A DNA stretch of 64,000 nucleotides from Anaeramoeba ignava (GCA_028826165.1 JAPDFW010000093.1:124001-188000); one strand, 5' to 3'. Positions 34,401-46,650 are shown, counted from the stretch's first letter. Program-made: numbers and translations. Notes: generated by a model from the sequence alone, not told the origin.

Positions 34401-35829
34401 ATTCTTGTGATTAATTGGAAGTGAATCTTCAATTGGTCTTTTTAGTCTATATTCAGAAAATCCAACTCCATCAACTGATTTTGTTCGAACAACAAATGGT
34501 TTTCCTGGTGATGGAAATGTTAGTGAATTTATTGCTTTGATTATTTTATTTGTTGATTTCAAGGATTTTAGAACAATTCTTGATTCTAAGATATCAAATA
34601 TTCCATCAAAAATTTCAAACCATCGACTTCAATTTTTTATTTTATAAATTTGTTTATAAATTTTGATATAAATTTTGATATAAATTTTGATATAAATTTT
34701 GATATAAATTTTGATATAAATTTTGATATAAATTTTGATATAAATATGATTATAAATTTAATTATAAATTTAATTATAAATTTAATTATAAATTTAATTA
34801 TAAATTTAATTATAAATTTAATTATAAATTTAATTATAAATTTAATTATAAATTTTTATAAATTTAATTATTATAAATTTAATTATAAATTTGATTATAA
34901 ATTTAATTATAAATTTAATTATAAATTTAATTATAAATATAATTATAAATTTAATTATAAATTTAATTATAAATTTTGATATAAATTTAATTATAAATTT
35001 GATTATAAATTTAATTATAAATTTAATTATAAATATAATTATAAATTTAATTATAAATATAATTATAAATATAATTATAAATTTAAATTTAATTATAAAT
35101 TTGTTTATAAATTTAATTATAAATTTGTTTATAAATTTGTTTATAAATTTGTTTATAAATTTGTTTATAAATTTAATTATAAATTTAATTATAAATTTAA
35201 TTATAAATTTTTGAATTTACAAATGTGTTAAAATGCATAAAGCTCTTAAATTATCTGAGAAAATTTTTCTTCTAAAAAATCCATGAATTTTCTTTTTCTT
35301 TTTATCTAAAATAATAAAGTGATATAATTTTCTAAAAATTTCAATTTAAAATTTGTAAATTAATTTTAAATTGAATTTTTTGTTTTTAATTTTAAGAAAA
35401 AAAAAAATCTAATAGTTAAAATAAAAATAATAATAAAATAATAATAAATTTTTGAAATAGTAATTAATTCTAAAAAAAAATATGATGAAATATTCAAATA
35501 ACCAAAAAAAAAAATAATTAAAAATAATTAAAAAAAAAATTCACACAAAAAAATTTTCACCTTGTTTTTAAATATTGAGGTTGTTTTAAAACTTCAAAAT
35601 CATTTTGTTTTTGGAAAATTTGTGAAGAAAAAGAAGGAAAACAAATTTCTGCAATTCTTGAATCAATTTCTTGATTTTCTAAATTGGAATATTGATATTC
35701 TATATAAGGACCTGTTTCTAAAATATTTATTACTAAAAAAACTCCAATTAAATTTTTTCTTGGAATTTGGTTCATTTTTATAAAGAATTTTGTTTGTGTT
35801 TGTGTTTCTTTTTCTTGTGATTTTTGCAT
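31422..35829 (-). CDS. DENN-domain protein with giant low-complexity tail
   Basis: Five exons, 35561-35829, 35221-35331, 33983-34626, 33756-33913 and 31422-33659. Phases close at every GT-AG join, giving about 1139 residues. The N-terminal 470 residues form a full DENN module: uDENN (GVFLVINILETGPYIEYQYS, then KIHGFFRRKIFSDNLRALCI), cDENN (ILFERKILIVGKKICSIPKF, YPFSWQHLLIPCLPPSLAQF) and dDENN (FDFPSFIKSLDPQIKE joined to FVDQFKNTKAYNEFIVSRI). DENN proteins are exchange factors for Rab GTPases, so a membrane-trafficking role is likely; the Rab target is unknown. The last 650 residues are tandem low complexity: NEKQ about 12 times, then NQ, ND and TN runs. The second intron (34627-35220) is a 12-bp repeat. 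Confidence 0.85.
34627..35220 (-). repeat. Intron made of 12-bp repeat (AATTATAAATTT)n
   Basis: 594-bp intron of the DENN gene. Units AATTATAAATTT, GATATAAATTTT and GTTTATAAATTT follow each other in blocks. Sense-strand donor GTAAATTC, acceptor TTGAAG. Confidence 0.85.
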
Positions 35830-36449
35830 TTAAAAAATTAAAACGAAATTTTTGTTAAATTTTAAAGAATTTAAAAAACAAAAAAATGAAAAGAAAAAAA
35901 ATGAAAAAAAAAATTAAAATTATTTTTTTTTGCTTTTTTTTAATTAATTTTTAAAGTATTTTTATATTATTTTTTAATTTGACTTTTTTTTTATTTTATT
36001 TTATTTTAAAATTTTTTTTTAATTGAAAAAAAAAAAAAGCAAAAAAAATCTTTATTTAAAAAATTTTCTTTTTAATTTTTAATTAAAATTTTATCTTTTT
36101 TTGAATAAGTAAAAAATTTCATTTTATCAGGATCTTAATTCAAAAAATAATTTTAAAACAAAATAATTAAAAACTTAAATTCAAAATTATTTTCAATTTA
36201 AAAAAAAAAATATTATTTTAAATTTTGAAATTACTTGATCAAATAAAAATCAATAAAAAAAAAAGAAGAAAAAAAAATTTTTTAATTGAGAAATAATTGA
36301 GAAAAATTTGATCTTTTTCCTTTTTAAAAAAGGTTTTTTTTATTATTTATTTTATTAATACTTTTATTAGTTAAATTTAAAAAAAAAAATAATTTTTCCT
36401 TTCTAAAAAAAAAGGGAAAAACAAAAAAAAAAAAGGTGAAAAAAAATTT
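35830..36449. other. Spacer between DENN gene and 923-residue gene
   Basis: AT-rich spacer with A- and T-runs. Apart from the promoter box near 35.9 kb I see no gene, repeat unit or RNA. Confidence 0.5.
35884..35912 (-). promoter_or_regulatory. TCATT/T-tract box, DENN gene
   Basis: Minus strand T-tract, CATTTTTTTTCTTTTCATTTTT, about 55-85 bases before the ATG at 35829. Confidence 0.45.
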
Positions 36450-39221
36450 TCAAATAAAAATCCAACAAAATAAACCATTAAATCTATAGGATTTTTTCAA
36501 TATAATTTCTCTTAATTTATCAAGAATTTGAATTTGATTTTGAATTTGAATTTGATTTTGAATTTGAATTTGATTTTGATTTTCATTTTGAATTTGATTT
36601 TGAATTTGAATTTGATTTTGATTTTGATTTTGAATTTGATTTTGATTTTGATTTTGATTTTGATTTTCATTTTGAATTTGATTTTGATTTTGAATTTGAT
36701 TTTGATTTTGAATTTGATTTTGATTTTGATTTTCATTTTGATTTTCATTTTGATTTTGATTTTGATTTTGATTTTGATTTTCATTTTGAATTTGAGATAA
36801 AATAGTATTCCAAATAATTGAAAGAATAGAATAAATTTCTGACGGTTTCATATCAAATAAACCTTCAATCACTCCAGAAATAGTTTGATTTAATTCAGGA
36901 TTATTTTGAGAATTAAAGAGAATATTTTCAGAAGTTTGTAAAAGAAACATCGTTTTGATAATTAAATCCAAAAAAGAATCAAAAAATTGGGATTTTGGGT
37001 TAAAATGACGAAGCTTTTCTATTCTCCATTTATTAATTAAATTAAGTATTAAACCCAATCTAATCTCTTCTGAATTTTTTGTAAGAAATGGTAATAAAAG
37101 CCAAAGAAATTGAGATTTATCAAAACTATCCCAAATTTTATCATCAAAAAATGAAGAAGGAAGTAGTTGATTTTTGGAAAGATCTGTTTGAGTTCTTTTT
37201 GGAGGGAAGTAGTAAATTCCAAGAAGAGAAGTAATTTGTTCTGAGATTATTGATTGGAATTGAAGAGAGTCGGGAGAAGAATTATCATAAGGGAAAACTT
37301 GGTATAAAAGATCAAGAATATGATGAGATTTTGGGTAATAAGAAGAAAGTAATTGAAGAAGAGAAATATTTTCATTAACATGACAGTTAGCATTTGATTC
37401 ATTATTTTTCAATTCATTTCCAAAGAATGTGGATTCTTGTAAATAAGAAACTGAATCCATTCCAAAAAAATGCAAGGATGAATGGATCATTTCTGAAAAA
37501 AAGAAACCAAATAAATCCTTTTTCTTTTCATCGCAAAGTTTGGAGATGATTTTCTTTGATATTTCAATTATTAAATCAAAAGAGTTATTTTGTGAGTTGT
37601 TATATAAATCGACGCAATCCAAAAGTTTGAAAAAAAGGGAAGAAATTGATTTGAAAAATGCAATTGATTGCATGTCATTAAGATAACTAAAAGAAAGGGA
37701 GAAAATAAAGCATAAAGCTTCAAATAAAAGTTTTGGGTTTTCAGGTAGAATTGTTGAAGCATCTGAGAATAATGTTTTTGGATCAGTAGTCAATCTGCAA
37801 AAATTATTGTGAAACTGTTTGATTTGATTATTTTTGGTTTCATCGCAAATGATTGATTTTTGGGATTGAAATTGAAGGCAAATTTGCGAGATTGTATTTG
37901 TTAGGTTCTGAAGGAAGTGGAGTATATTTTTGCTGAGAAAGATATAAACGTGATGGGGAGAGTCGAGATTTTTGAGAGAGGAATTTTCGAATTGGATTAA
38001 GTTTCTCAAAGCGGAAATTAGTTTGGAATTTTTTTGAATGGAAGAAAAAGGAATTTTTTCAAGAATTTGATTTAAAAAATTTTCGCGAACTTGACAGCCA
38101 TGAATATTTTGGAAAAGCACCCAAAGATCGAGAAAAACAGGAGATATTTCAAGCTGGGAATCAAAAGACAGATGGAGAATTTGAGCTGAAAATTGGGGGT
38201 CTTTAGTTAGCGAAAGTAGAGCAAAAATCTCGAGTAAACACAAGTGGATTTGGGTGTCTTTGTTGTATTTTTCTAGCCAATCACAAAGAAGCTCGCTGTG
38301 CAAAGAAAGATGGTCGAGAGATTGCTTGACAATTTTTTCATTGAGTAAATCGGAAAATTTGGAGAGAATCAAGCGAAGTAAAGAAAGTGAATGATTGCGA
38401 AGCGCGTAGTCAATAATTTGGACAATATTATCAATTACAACCAAGAAATGCTGCGAAAGGATCATTTCCATAATTTGTATTCTGAAGTCTTGCTCGTCTG
38501 ACAGTCGGTGATCTTTTCTTCGAAATTTGGGGGTGTCTAAATTGATTTCGTAGTTGTCATTCAAAATAATAGGCAAAGCACATTTGACAACCGAAGGACA
38601 TTGATCAACAATTTCGAAAATAAAAGGCCCAGTAAAATTCCAAGAGATATGCTCTGGATTAAGCACTGAGTTCTGGGTTAACGCCAAATTGCCAATTTCT
38701 TCAAGCATTTGAAATTGTTTGTTTTGGATCAATATTGGTAATCCAAATGAAGGAAAATTGCACACACAATAAAACAAAGCCCATGAGTCATTGGGAATAT
38801 TCAGCTTATTAATGATCTTGTGCAAAATAGTCGCGGAAATTGTGGATGTTTTCTTGTTTGATTTTGAATCGTATTCGGATTCAGATTCGTATTTGATTTG
38901 GTATTTGGTAAATAAACTTGTTATTAAAAATAAAGTCAAATCAATTATTTTCTTCTTTGAGTTGTTTGTTTCTTCGTTTTGCTTGTTTTCTCTGATAAAT
39001 TTTATTAGTTCTTTGTTTGAATAGTATTTTTTGCTTGTTAAGATGAGCCATTGTGTAAATTCAATTAACGGCTTTGTGCTTTTTTCTGATGAAATGTTTT
39101 GTAAATCTTGCATCAAAAAATAGAATTGATTTGAATTTGCAATTATTCTTGAATTTTCTTGAAAGAGTTTGGTTTCAATTGAGTTTAAATATTGAGGATG
39201 TTTAAGATTTTCTCTTGACAT
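36450..39221 (-). CDS. 923-residue helical protein of unknown function
   Basis: One long open frame. I do not recognise it. The sequence is predominantly amphipathic helix with regular Leu spacing, such as [20 protein letters not shown] and [14 protein letters not shown]-type segments, consistent with a HEAT/ARM-like solenoid scaffold. No catalytic motif, signal peptide or membrane helix is obvious. Near the C terminus (residues about 815-900) an Asn-Gln/Ile-Gln hexamer tract interrupts the fold before a short hydrophobic tail, [11 protein letters not shown]. Base composition is less extreme than in the BTB genes, arguing for a conserved housekeeping protein. The start has a TCATT box just upstream. 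Multi-subunit scaffold candidates (for example Integrator-like) cannot be separated by eye. Confidence 0.7.
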   Translation of the reverse strand: MSRENLKHPQYLNSIETKLFQENSRIIANSNQFYFLMQDLQNISSEKSTKPLIEFTQWLILTSKKYYSNKELIKFIRENKQNEETNNSKKKIIDLTLFLITSLFTKYQIKYESESEYDSKSNKKTSTISATILHKIINKLNIPNDSWALFYCVCNFPSFGLPILIQNKQFQMLEEIGNLALTQNSVLNPEHISWNFTGPFIFEIVDQCPSVVKCALPIILNDNYEINLDTPKFRRKDHRLSDEQDFRIQIMEMILSQHFLVVIDNIVQIIDYALRNHSLSLLRLILSKFSDLLNEKIVKQSLDHLSLHSELLCDWLEKYNKDTQIHLCLLEIFALLSLTKDPQFSAQILHLSFDSQLEISPVFLDLWVLFQNIHGCQVRENFLNQILEKIPFSSIQKNSKLISALRNLIQFENSSLKNLDSPHHVYIFLSKNILHFLQNLTNTISQICLQFQSQKSIICDETKNNQIKQFHNNFCRLTTDPKTLFSDASTILPENPKLLFEALCFIFSLSFSYLNDMQSIAFFKSISSLFFKLLDCVDLYNNSQNNSFDLIIEISKKIISKLCDEKKKDLFGFFFSEMIHSSLHFFGMDSVSYLQESTFFGNELKNNESNANCHVNENISLLQLLSSYYPKSHHILDLLYQVFPYDNSSPDSLQFQSIISEQITSLLGIYYFPPKRTQTDLSKNQLLPSSFFDDKIWDSFDKSQFLWLLLPFLTKNSEEIRLGLILNLINKWRIEKLRHFNPKSQFFDSFLDLIIKTMFLLQTSENILFNSQNNPELNQTISGVIEGLFDMKPSEIYSILSIIWNTILSQIQNENQNQNQNQNQNENQNENQNQNQIQNQNQIQNQNQIQNENQNQNQNQNQIQNQNQNQIQIQNQIQNENQNQIQIQNQIQIQNQIQILDKLREIILKKSYRFNGLFCWIFI

Positions 39222-39240
39222 TTTTTAAATATAAAAAAAT

Positions 39241-39280
39241 AAAATGAAAAAAATGAAAAAAATGAAAAAATTGAAAAAAA
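39241..39280 (-). promoter_or_regulatory. Repeated TCATTTTT boxes, 923-residue gene
   Basis: Three CATTTTTT elements on the minus strand, 20-60 bases before the ATG at 39221. The next gene's stop codon lies at 39292, so the spacer is 70 bp. Confidence 0.5.
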
Positions 39281-39291
39281 TTTTTTTATTT

Positions 39292-41112
39292 CTAAAATTG
39301 ATCCTCTTTTTTTAAAATCCAAAAAGTTCCTTCACTTTTTGCAATTTCTTTCATTACTTTTTTATATTGACCATCAGAAATTTTGTGTTGAAATTTTTGT
39401 TCATAATTTTTCAAAATTTCCTGCTTTTTGAGTCTATGTTTTGATTTAAACAAATCAACAACAAAAGATTTAAATTGGCTTTCTGCTTGATGTTTGCTTT
39501 CATTTTTGGATTTTGATCTGGCTCTTTTGACTTTTTCATCCGAATTGTCGTTTTGGACCAAATCAAGGTCTTGAAGAGGATTATCATTATCAGAATCAAG
39601 GGGGTCATTTTGGTTAATTTTTTCACCTTTTCCGTTTTTTTGGATTTTTTGGATTTTTTGATTTTTTTGATTTTTTTGATTTTTTTCATTTTCTTTGCTT
39701 TGTGAAGAATCGAGACTGTATGTTGTTGTTTGGTTGATAAATTCTTTTGATTTCTCGATAATTTTGTTCCATTTTTCTTGTTCCATTTTTGCGATTTTTT
39801 TGTGATTCAATAGGAAATCTTTGTCCGTGGGTTTGATCATTTTCAGAACATCACCCTTTCGCAAAACAACCAAACCGCGGAACAGTTCAATAGTCTCGAG
39901 AGGGGATAGACGGGTTTTATTAACGAATACTTGGCGGGAAATTGATCCTCCTGAAATATTAAGAAGATCCAGTAGAAAATTGCGGTAGTGAGCCAATTTG
40001 ACGCGAATAGGAAGCAATTCGGAACGAACAACCCAACAGCCGTTGATGAGAACACCATACCTGTTGAGATATCTGAGCAGCTCTTCCTCGGTTGCATTTG
40101 TTGCGTATTTGATCATTTCCGAAAAAGTGACAATTTTTTCCCTCTTTAAAATCCATACACACTGTTTTTCTCCTGTCATCAAACGCAATTTCTCCGAAAC
40201 TGCTGGGCTGTCAAGACTCTGTGAATCGAGCAGATCCGCCCCTTGTGATTCTGGCGCGAACTTTTTGTGCTTGGGGTTGAGCATCCGCATGTACTGAAGA
40301 GTTGTGAGCGAGGATTTTATTTCGTGATCCTCGTTCTTGACAAACAATTTCTCAAAAAATTCCTTTTTTTCGGAAGGATCTTCAACAACATGAAGCGGGA
40401 TATCGGGGTTCTCTTGTTCCGTATTCATCGTTGAGTGTATCCCTTTTGAGCTGCGATAGTACTGCGCATTTATATCCTTGAATTTGTTTTGGTTCTTTTT
40501 TTTCGGGTCGTTTTCGTCTTGATTTAGTTTGTCATCCTCATTATCGCCTTCGTTTTCGTCATCTTGTGGATCTTGATTTGCATCTTCTTTGTCTCGATCT
40601 TTTCCGCTTGATTTTTGTGTGTCGGTTGTGTCTAAAAGATCCTCCAGATCCGAAAAATCGGGAAAAAATTGAGCCGTTGAAATGACGTTATTTAAATGAA
40701 TTTCTCCGTCAAAAAAATAGCCTAAAAAATATTTAGTTTGATGCGGAACTTCTTTTGAGATCTGTTTGAAGTTCTCTTTTTTAGGCTGATTTTCTGATTC
40801 GAGGATCATTTCCTCGTCTTTATTTTTGTCTTTATCTTTTTCAAGTGAAATTCCAATTTGATTTTCACTTGATTTTTCTTTTTGATTTTCTTCTTCATTT
40901 TTTCCAGTTTCAAAAGTGAAGTTGTAAGTTTTTGGGTTCATTGAAAGTTGGAAAGAAGGAACATTAAAAGGACTTCCGCGTTTTTGAGAACGCATTGGAA
41001 ATTGAAATAGATAAAGACCGTAATCTTCTTGGTGATTTAGATAGATTGGAATTTCATGTGTAATTGGGTCATCATTAATATTTTTATTATTTTGATTATT
41101 TGATTTTTTCAT
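39292..41112 (-). CDS. POLR3E: RNA polymerase III subunit RPC5 (Rpc37/Sin-like)
   Basis: 606 residues. The start at 41112 gives MKKSNNQNNKNINDDPITHE; the open frame to 41247 is promoter-like and rejected. The N-terminal dimerisation region follows the family: DDPITHEIPIYLNHQEDYGL, then YLFQFPMRSQKRG, a beta strand NFTFETG, KYFLGYFFDGEIHLNNVIST, and after an acidic linker the winged-helix region with LLRYLNRYGVLINGCWVVRS. A C-terminal WH unit (FVVDLFKSKHRLKKQEILKN to EGTFWILKKEDQF) matches the metazoan long form, not the short yeast Rpc37. RPC5 heterodimerises with RPC4 and helps Pol III initiate and terminate on tRNA and 5S genes. No tRNA gene was seen in the window. Confidence 0.85.
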   Translation of the reverse strand: MKKSNNQNNKNINDDPITHEIPIYLNHQEDYGLYLFQFPMRSQKRGSPFNVPSFQLSMNPKTYNFTFETGKNEEENQKEKSSENQIGISLEKDKDKNKDEEMILESENQPKKENFKQISKEVPHQTKYFLGYFFDGEIHLNNVISTAQFFPDFSDLEDLLDTTDTQKSSGKDRDKEDANQDPQDDENEGDNEDDKLNQDENDPKKKNQNKFKDINAQYYRSSKGIHSTMNTEQENPDIPLHVVEDPSEKKEFFEKLFVKNEDHEIKSSLTTLQYMRMLNPKHKKFAPESQGADLLDSQSLDSPAVSEKLRLMTGEKQCVWILKREKIVTFSEMIKYATNATEEELLRYLNRYGVLINGCWVVRSELLPIRVKLAHYRNFLLDLLNISGGSISRQVFVNKTRLSPLETIELFRGLVVLRKGDVLKMIKPTDKDFLLNHKKIAKMEQEKWNKIIEKSKEFINQTTTYSLDSSQSKENEKNQKNQKNQKIQKIQKNGKGEKINQNDPLDSDNDNPLQDLDLVQNDNSDEKVKRARSKSKNESKHQAESQFKSFVVDLFKSKHRLKKQEILKNYEQKFQHKISDGQYKKVMKEIAKSEGTFWILKKEDQF

Positions 41113-41128
41113 AAAATTAATTAAAATT

Positions 41129-41160
41129 GAAAAAAAATGAAAAAAAATGAAAAAAAAAAA
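41129..41160 (-). promoter_or_regulatory. Repeated TCATTTTTTTT boxes, RPC5 gene
   Basis: Two CATTTTTTTT elements on the minus strand, 17-48 bases before the ATG at 41112. Confidence 0.5.
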
Positions 41161-41319
41161 ATCATTTTGAAAATTAAATTGAGCAAATTCATTTGTTTTG
41201 TTTAAAATTGATTTGGAAAATAATTTGAATAAAAAAAGAAAATTCAAATTGTTTTTTTTTTTGGAATTCGGAAAAAAAATTAATTTTGAAAAAAAAGAAA
41301 AAAAAAAGTAAAACGGAAA

Positions 41320-44300
41320 TTAATTCAAGCTTTTGAATTGATAAAACTTGGCAAAGAAAAGCTTAGTCTGGTCAATATCAGCAAATCTAACAATCTTATG
41401 AGAATCAGAAAAGTCCATTCTAATAGTCATTAAATTACGAGGATTTGTATTCAATTTATGCTTGTCATAATCGAAAGTAAATGACTCTTCGCCAATCTCC
41501 AAAACAAGCTCTTTTGGAGACAATTTGAGCTGACCCTTTTGAATAGGCTTTGAAGTGCGATCGAGAATATCAACGTCGAAGAGAATAGCGTCTTCCACAT
41601 TTTCGTCTGGGATTTGGAGATCGACCACTTGATTGTCCTCAAGTACTGGCATTTTGGCTCGTTCTCTTTCCTCCTTCTCCCGTTGTAATCGTTGTCTCTC
41701 CTCTTCCTCTTTCTGTGCAAGAAGGAGCTCTTGAGCGCGTCTTTCTCGTTCTCTTTTTTCTCTTTCCAATTTTTCTTGTTTTTCCTTTTTACGTTGTGCT
41801 TTTTCCAATTTTCTTCTCTTTTTTTCTTCCTTCTCTTTTCTTTTTCGTTCTCTTTCTTCCTCTTCTTCTTTGCGTCTTCTTTCCTCCTCTTTCCTTTCTC
41901 TTTGCAGTCTTTCCTTTTCAAGTCTTTCTCGTTCCAATCGTTCTTTCTCGAGTCTTTCTCTTTCTCTTCTTTCTCTTTCTTTTCTTTCTCTTTCTAACCG
42001 TTCTTTTTCCAGTCTCTCTCTTTCTTCATTCTCTCTCTCTTCCTTCTCTCTATTATCCCTTTCCTTTTCCATTTTCTGCGCTTCCAGAAGCTCCAAATTA
42101 TCCATTTCGTCTCCAGTTTTTATAAATTGTGAAAATTGATAACGGAATTTTTCCGCTTCATCAAAATCAATAAAACTGATTACATAAGACACGTTAATGA
42201 AGTTCAGTTTGGTCTTCAGATTGTTCATTGGATCAATTTGGAGTGTGGATTCTTTGTTGATTCTTTCGGAATATTTTGACGGTTCTTCTCCAAGTGTGAA
42301 TAAATATTCAAATAGTGTAACTTGTGTTCGAATTCGTTGTTTTTTTTCTGAATGATGATATACTTCAGATACTCTTCTTTGTTCTGCGCTCTCTTTCATT
42401 TCTTTCGCCTTTTTCGGATACTTGATTAATGCTTCGCTAAATGATGATTTGAATGATTCTTGTTCTGTTTGTGAATAATAAGTGCAGATGTATTCTTCAT
42501 TTTTGAATACGATTTTTCTTATCAATTCATTAGATTCGTGTCTATAACACTAATATAATATAATATAATATAATATAAATTTTAAATTAAATTAAATTAA
42601 ATTAAATTAAATTAAATTAAATTAAATTAAATTAAATTAAATTAAATTAAATTAAATTAAATTAAATTAAATTAAATTAAATTATTTTATATTAAATTAA
42701 ATTAAATTATTTTATATTATATTAAATTAAATTTAAATTAAATTATATTTAAATTATTTTAAATTATTTTATATTAAATTATATTAAATTATATTAAATT
42801 ATATTAAATTATTTTATATTAAATTAAATTAAATTAAATTATTTTAAATTAAATTATTTTAAATTATTTTATATTAAATTAAATTATTTTAAAATTTTTC
42901 TACACTTACTGTTAAATTTTTGTTCAAAGGAATAATTCGAAGTAAAAATGGTAATAAAACAACTAGAACAAGATCGCAAACAATTATTGTTCCATAATAT
43001 TGTTGAGATTTGTAAACAACACTGCATGGATAATATTTTCTTAAATTTTGTACTATTATTTTATCTGTTAAATGTGATTGACAATTTTTAAGAATTGATA
43101 AGAAATCTTTAACTTGTTTTTCACTTGTAAATCTTAATATATAAATTTTTCCATCATCAAAATGAATACGAATAATTAATGGATCTTTAGCACGGAAGAG
43201 CTATTTTTTATAAAATATAAATATTTAAATGAATTTTAATTTTAATTTTAATTTTAATTTTATAAATGAATTTTAATTTTAATTTTAATTTTAATTTTTA
43301 ATTTTAATTTTAATTTTAATTTTAATTTTAATTTTTAATTTTTAATTTTAATTTTGATTTTAATTTTAATTTTATAAATGAATTTTAATTTTTAATTTTA
43401 ATTTTAAATATAATTTACCTGCATTCTACTCCCAAGAGCATGAATAGATGAACGATAATTTTTGGAAAATATTGAAATTGCATATTTTGAAAAAACAATA
43501 TCTTGATTAGGAACAAATTGAAGAGAAATCTCATCCATAATCTCAATATTAAAACGGGAGACAGGATGAAGATACGGAATATCATCAACTAAATAAACAG
43601 GTTCATTAGGAAGCACATCATAAATAAGATCCTGAGGAGATTGATTTGAAATATGGGATAATTCTCTTGAAATAACAGATGACAATTGAGGTTTCAATGA
43701 GGTTTGAGATCGCGAAAGAATAGATTTTGTCTTAGCAAAAGACTTTGATGGCATAAGATCTTGTGAGCGCAGAACGTTTGAAGATTTTTTCATAAGGTTT
43801 TTATTAGATTTCAATAGCGTTGATGTTTGTTTTAAAAGACCTCGACTTGATTGCAAAAAACTTCGATTTGATTTTAATAAACTTGTGCTCGACTTCAAAA
43901 TGCTTCCTTGTGATTTTAAGATTGTGGGTGCTGTGATAAGATCTCCTTGATTCGTTTGAGATGGCATTTGAACTATGTTTGACATTGAATATGTTTGTAG
44001 AAAAACTTCACTTTTATGTGAAGTTAACGGTTGTGTTTTTCGTTTTTCAATTCCATCTTCAACTTCAAGTTCATCATCATCCACTTTGAACATTGTAACA
44101 TGTTCGTATGAGTTTGCCTCGAGATAAAATTCATATTGAAAAGAATTATCGGTTTTCATCGTTTCTGTAAATATTGGAATTTCGTTTGTTATTTTTTCCT
44201 CTTCTTGTTTTGGAATTATTCTATTTTCTTCTCCTTTTATAAAATAGTTGATCATTTTTGGTAATATTATTGCAAGTTGAATGCTTTCACAATAAAAATT

Positions 44301-46205
44301 GATTTTATTTTCCTCTGTAAATTGGAGAACGATTATTCGTGGATCTGATGAGATATTATAACACTAAATTTTAATTTTATTTTTAATTTTATAAATGAAT
44401 TTTAATTTTGATTTTAAATTTTAATTTTAATTTTATTTTTAATTTTATAAATGAATTTTAATTTTATTTTTATTTTTAATTTTATAAATGAATTTTAATT
44501 TTAATTTTAAATTTAATTTTAATTTTAAATTTTAATTTTAATTATTTTAATTTTAATTTTTAAATAAATTCTAATTTTTAATTTTATAAATGAATTTTAA
44601 TTTTTAATTTTAATTTTATAAATGAATTCTAACCTCCATTCTTTCATTCCAAACAAATGTATAATTTGGATATATTTTTAATTTTAATTAATTTGGAATT
44701 TAGATCTCTAAAAAGAAATGACAATCAATTTAAATTTAAATTTTGAGTTTAATTTTTCAAATTTTAATTAATAATTTTAATAATTTTAATCCAAGCTTTT
44801 TTAATAAACAAATCTGTTTCAAATTTTTCTATATTTTTTAATTTTAATTTTAATTTTTAATTTTAATTTTAATTTTAATTTTAATTTTAATTTTTAATTT
44901 TAATTTTAATTTTAATTTTAATTTTAATTTTAATTTTAATTTTAATTTTGATTTTAATTTTAATTTTAATTATATTTATAATTTAAATTTTAATTATAAT
45001 TTTATTTTTAATTTTATTTTTAATTTTAATTTTATTTTTAATTTTAATTTTTAATTTTAAATTAATTTTACGATCAAAAGCAAATTCTTTAATTGCAAAA
45101 GAAGAATCAAATGGTTTATCTTGAATTCCATAATTTTTCATCAAAAGAAAAGTTTTAAGAATAACAGATCTTTCTGATTGATTAGATGCATTGAAAATGA
45201 AACATTGTGTTGGAGAAACTTTAATTCTGAAAGTTCTTGGTTTTTTATTAGAAATTTCAAACTAAAAAAAATAAAAGGAAAAATTTAATTGAAAAAAAAA
45301 ATAATAGGAAAAATTTTAATTATTTACTTCAATTTGGTCGTATTCAAAAAATAAAGGTCTTTGACTTGTTTTCTCTTCAAAAAACATTGATAATCCATTA
45401 TAATCCAAAACAAGACCAACAGTAATTATATCAGTAGTTTGAATTTCAACCTTAAATAGATTCGTTAAAAAAAATAAAAAAAAATTTTTAATTTTAATTT
45501 TTATTTTTAATTTTTATTTTAATTTTTAATTTTAATTTTAATTTTAATTTTTATTTTAATTTTAATTTTAATTTTTAATTTTAATTTTAATTTTAATTTT
45601 TAATTTTAATTTTAATTTTAATTTTAATTTTAATTTTAATTTAATTTTAATTTTAATTTTAATTTTAATTTTAATTTTAATTTTAATTTTTAATTTTAAT
45701 TTTAATTTTAATTTTAATTTTATTTTTAATTTTAATTTTAATTTTAATTTTAATTTTTAATTTTAATTTTTAATTTTAATTTTAATTTTAATTTTAATTT
45801 TAATTTTATTATTAATTTTTATTTTTTAATTATAATTTTAATTTTAAATTTAATTTTAATTTTAATTTTAATTTTTAATTTAATTTTTAATTTATTTTTT
45901 AATTTTAATTTTAGTTTTATTTTTAATTTTAATTTTAATTTTTAATTTACTCTAAATTTTGCAAATTGTTCCAAATAAAAATTAATAGCTTTATCTCGTA
46001 TTTCTTGAGGAGAAAAAGTTTGAGGTTTTTGTGGTTCAGGAGGAATTTCAACAAGTTGGTGAAATCTTGATTTTACTGGTAACGATTGCATTTTTGTATT
46101 TAAATATGTATTTGGATCTGTATGTGATAATTCACTAAACATTCGAATTAAAGAACCTGCTCTTCTTGAATCTTCAATTACGTTTTGATAACGATTGGGT
46201 TTCAT
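41320..46205 (-). CDS. Multi-exon protein of repeated PH-like half modules
   Basis: Exons I can support are 45951-46205, 45328-45450, 45072-45261, a poorly resolved exon near 44634-44830, then 43419-44363, 42910-43200 and 41320-42549. Total is about 1000 residues. I cannot name it. Six segments share one pattern, a P/N-x-[IL]-x-[IL]-[RK]-[IL]-x-F strand pair, a Y/F-x-x-x-[FS] strand and an amphipathic helix, typical of the second half of PH-like domains: FEISNKKPRTFRIKVSPTQC, CYNISSDPRIIVLQFTEENK, LFRAKDPLIIRIHFDDGKIY, CYRHESNELIRKIVFKNEEY, LQIDPMNNLKTKLNFINVSY and KLNTNPRNLMTIRMDFSDSH. Four of them start exactly at an exon. A long R/E/K coiled coil lies in the last exon. A membrane- or cytoskeleton-binding scaffold is plausible. 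Phases close at all joins except around 44.7 kb. Confidence 0.7.
42550..42909 (-). repeat. Intron made of (AAATT)n pentamer
   Basis: 360-bp intron of the PH-like gene. Near-perfect AAATT/TTAAA pentamer, with TTATTTTATATTAAA blocks toward the donor side. Donor GTAAGTGT, acceptor ATTAG. Confidence 0.85.
44364..45071 (-). repeat. Hexamer-filled introns around an unresolved exon
   Basis: (AATTTT)n arrays lie at about 44367-44625 and 44832-45068. Between them, 44634-44830 holds two coding-looking pieces of the PH-like gene: minus-strand QKFETDLFIKKAWIKIIKII and IYPNYTFVWNERME. They do not join by GT-AG. Confidence 0.6.
45451..45950 (-). repeat. Intron made of (AATTTT)n
   Basis: 500-bp first intron of the PH-like gene: donor GTAAATT, acceptor TTTAAG. 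Hexamer array with scattered one-base slips. Confidence 0.85.
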
Positions 46206-46650
46206 TTTTTCTTTTGGGTGTTTATTTTTATTTATTTTTATTTTTCTTTTTCTTTTTTAAATTTTGTTCTTTCTTTTTTGTTTCTTTTTTGTTTTTTAAA
46301 AGGGATTAAAAAAGGAAAAAATAAAAGGAAAAAAATTAAAAAAAAAAATGAATTTAAATAAATAAAAGCAAAAAAAATTTTTTCTTTTTTTTTATTTTAA
46401 TTAAAAAAAAAATTTAAAAAGGAGAAAAAAAAATAAAAGGAGAAAAAATAAATTTTTTTTTTATCCCTTTTTTTTCTCTTTAAATCTAATTAAATTTAAT
46501 AAACCTTTTCTTTTAAATCTTTTTCTTTTCTTTTAATCCATTTAATTCTTTTATTTATTTATTTATTTTTCTTTATTATTTTTCTTTTTAATAAATTTTT
46601 TTTTTTTTTAATTTTTATCATTTTTTTTTTTGTTCTTGTTTTTGTTTAAA
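46206..46650. other. Divergent spacer between PH-like and PP2C genes
   Basis: 445 bp of poly(A)- and poly(T)-rich DNA, with a TCATTTTTTTTTTTTG box at about 46616-46635 just before the PP2C start. I see no clear box near the PH-like gene start. Confidence 0.45.

Noticed and set aside
41113-41247. Longer N terminus for RPC5
   Set aside because: The F-rich extension is T-tract promoter, and the family-like sequence begins after the ATG at 41112.
41451-42139. Several S/F/L-rich open frames on both strands
   Set aside because: They are shadows of the Arg/Glu/Lys coiled coil in the last exon of the PH-like gene.
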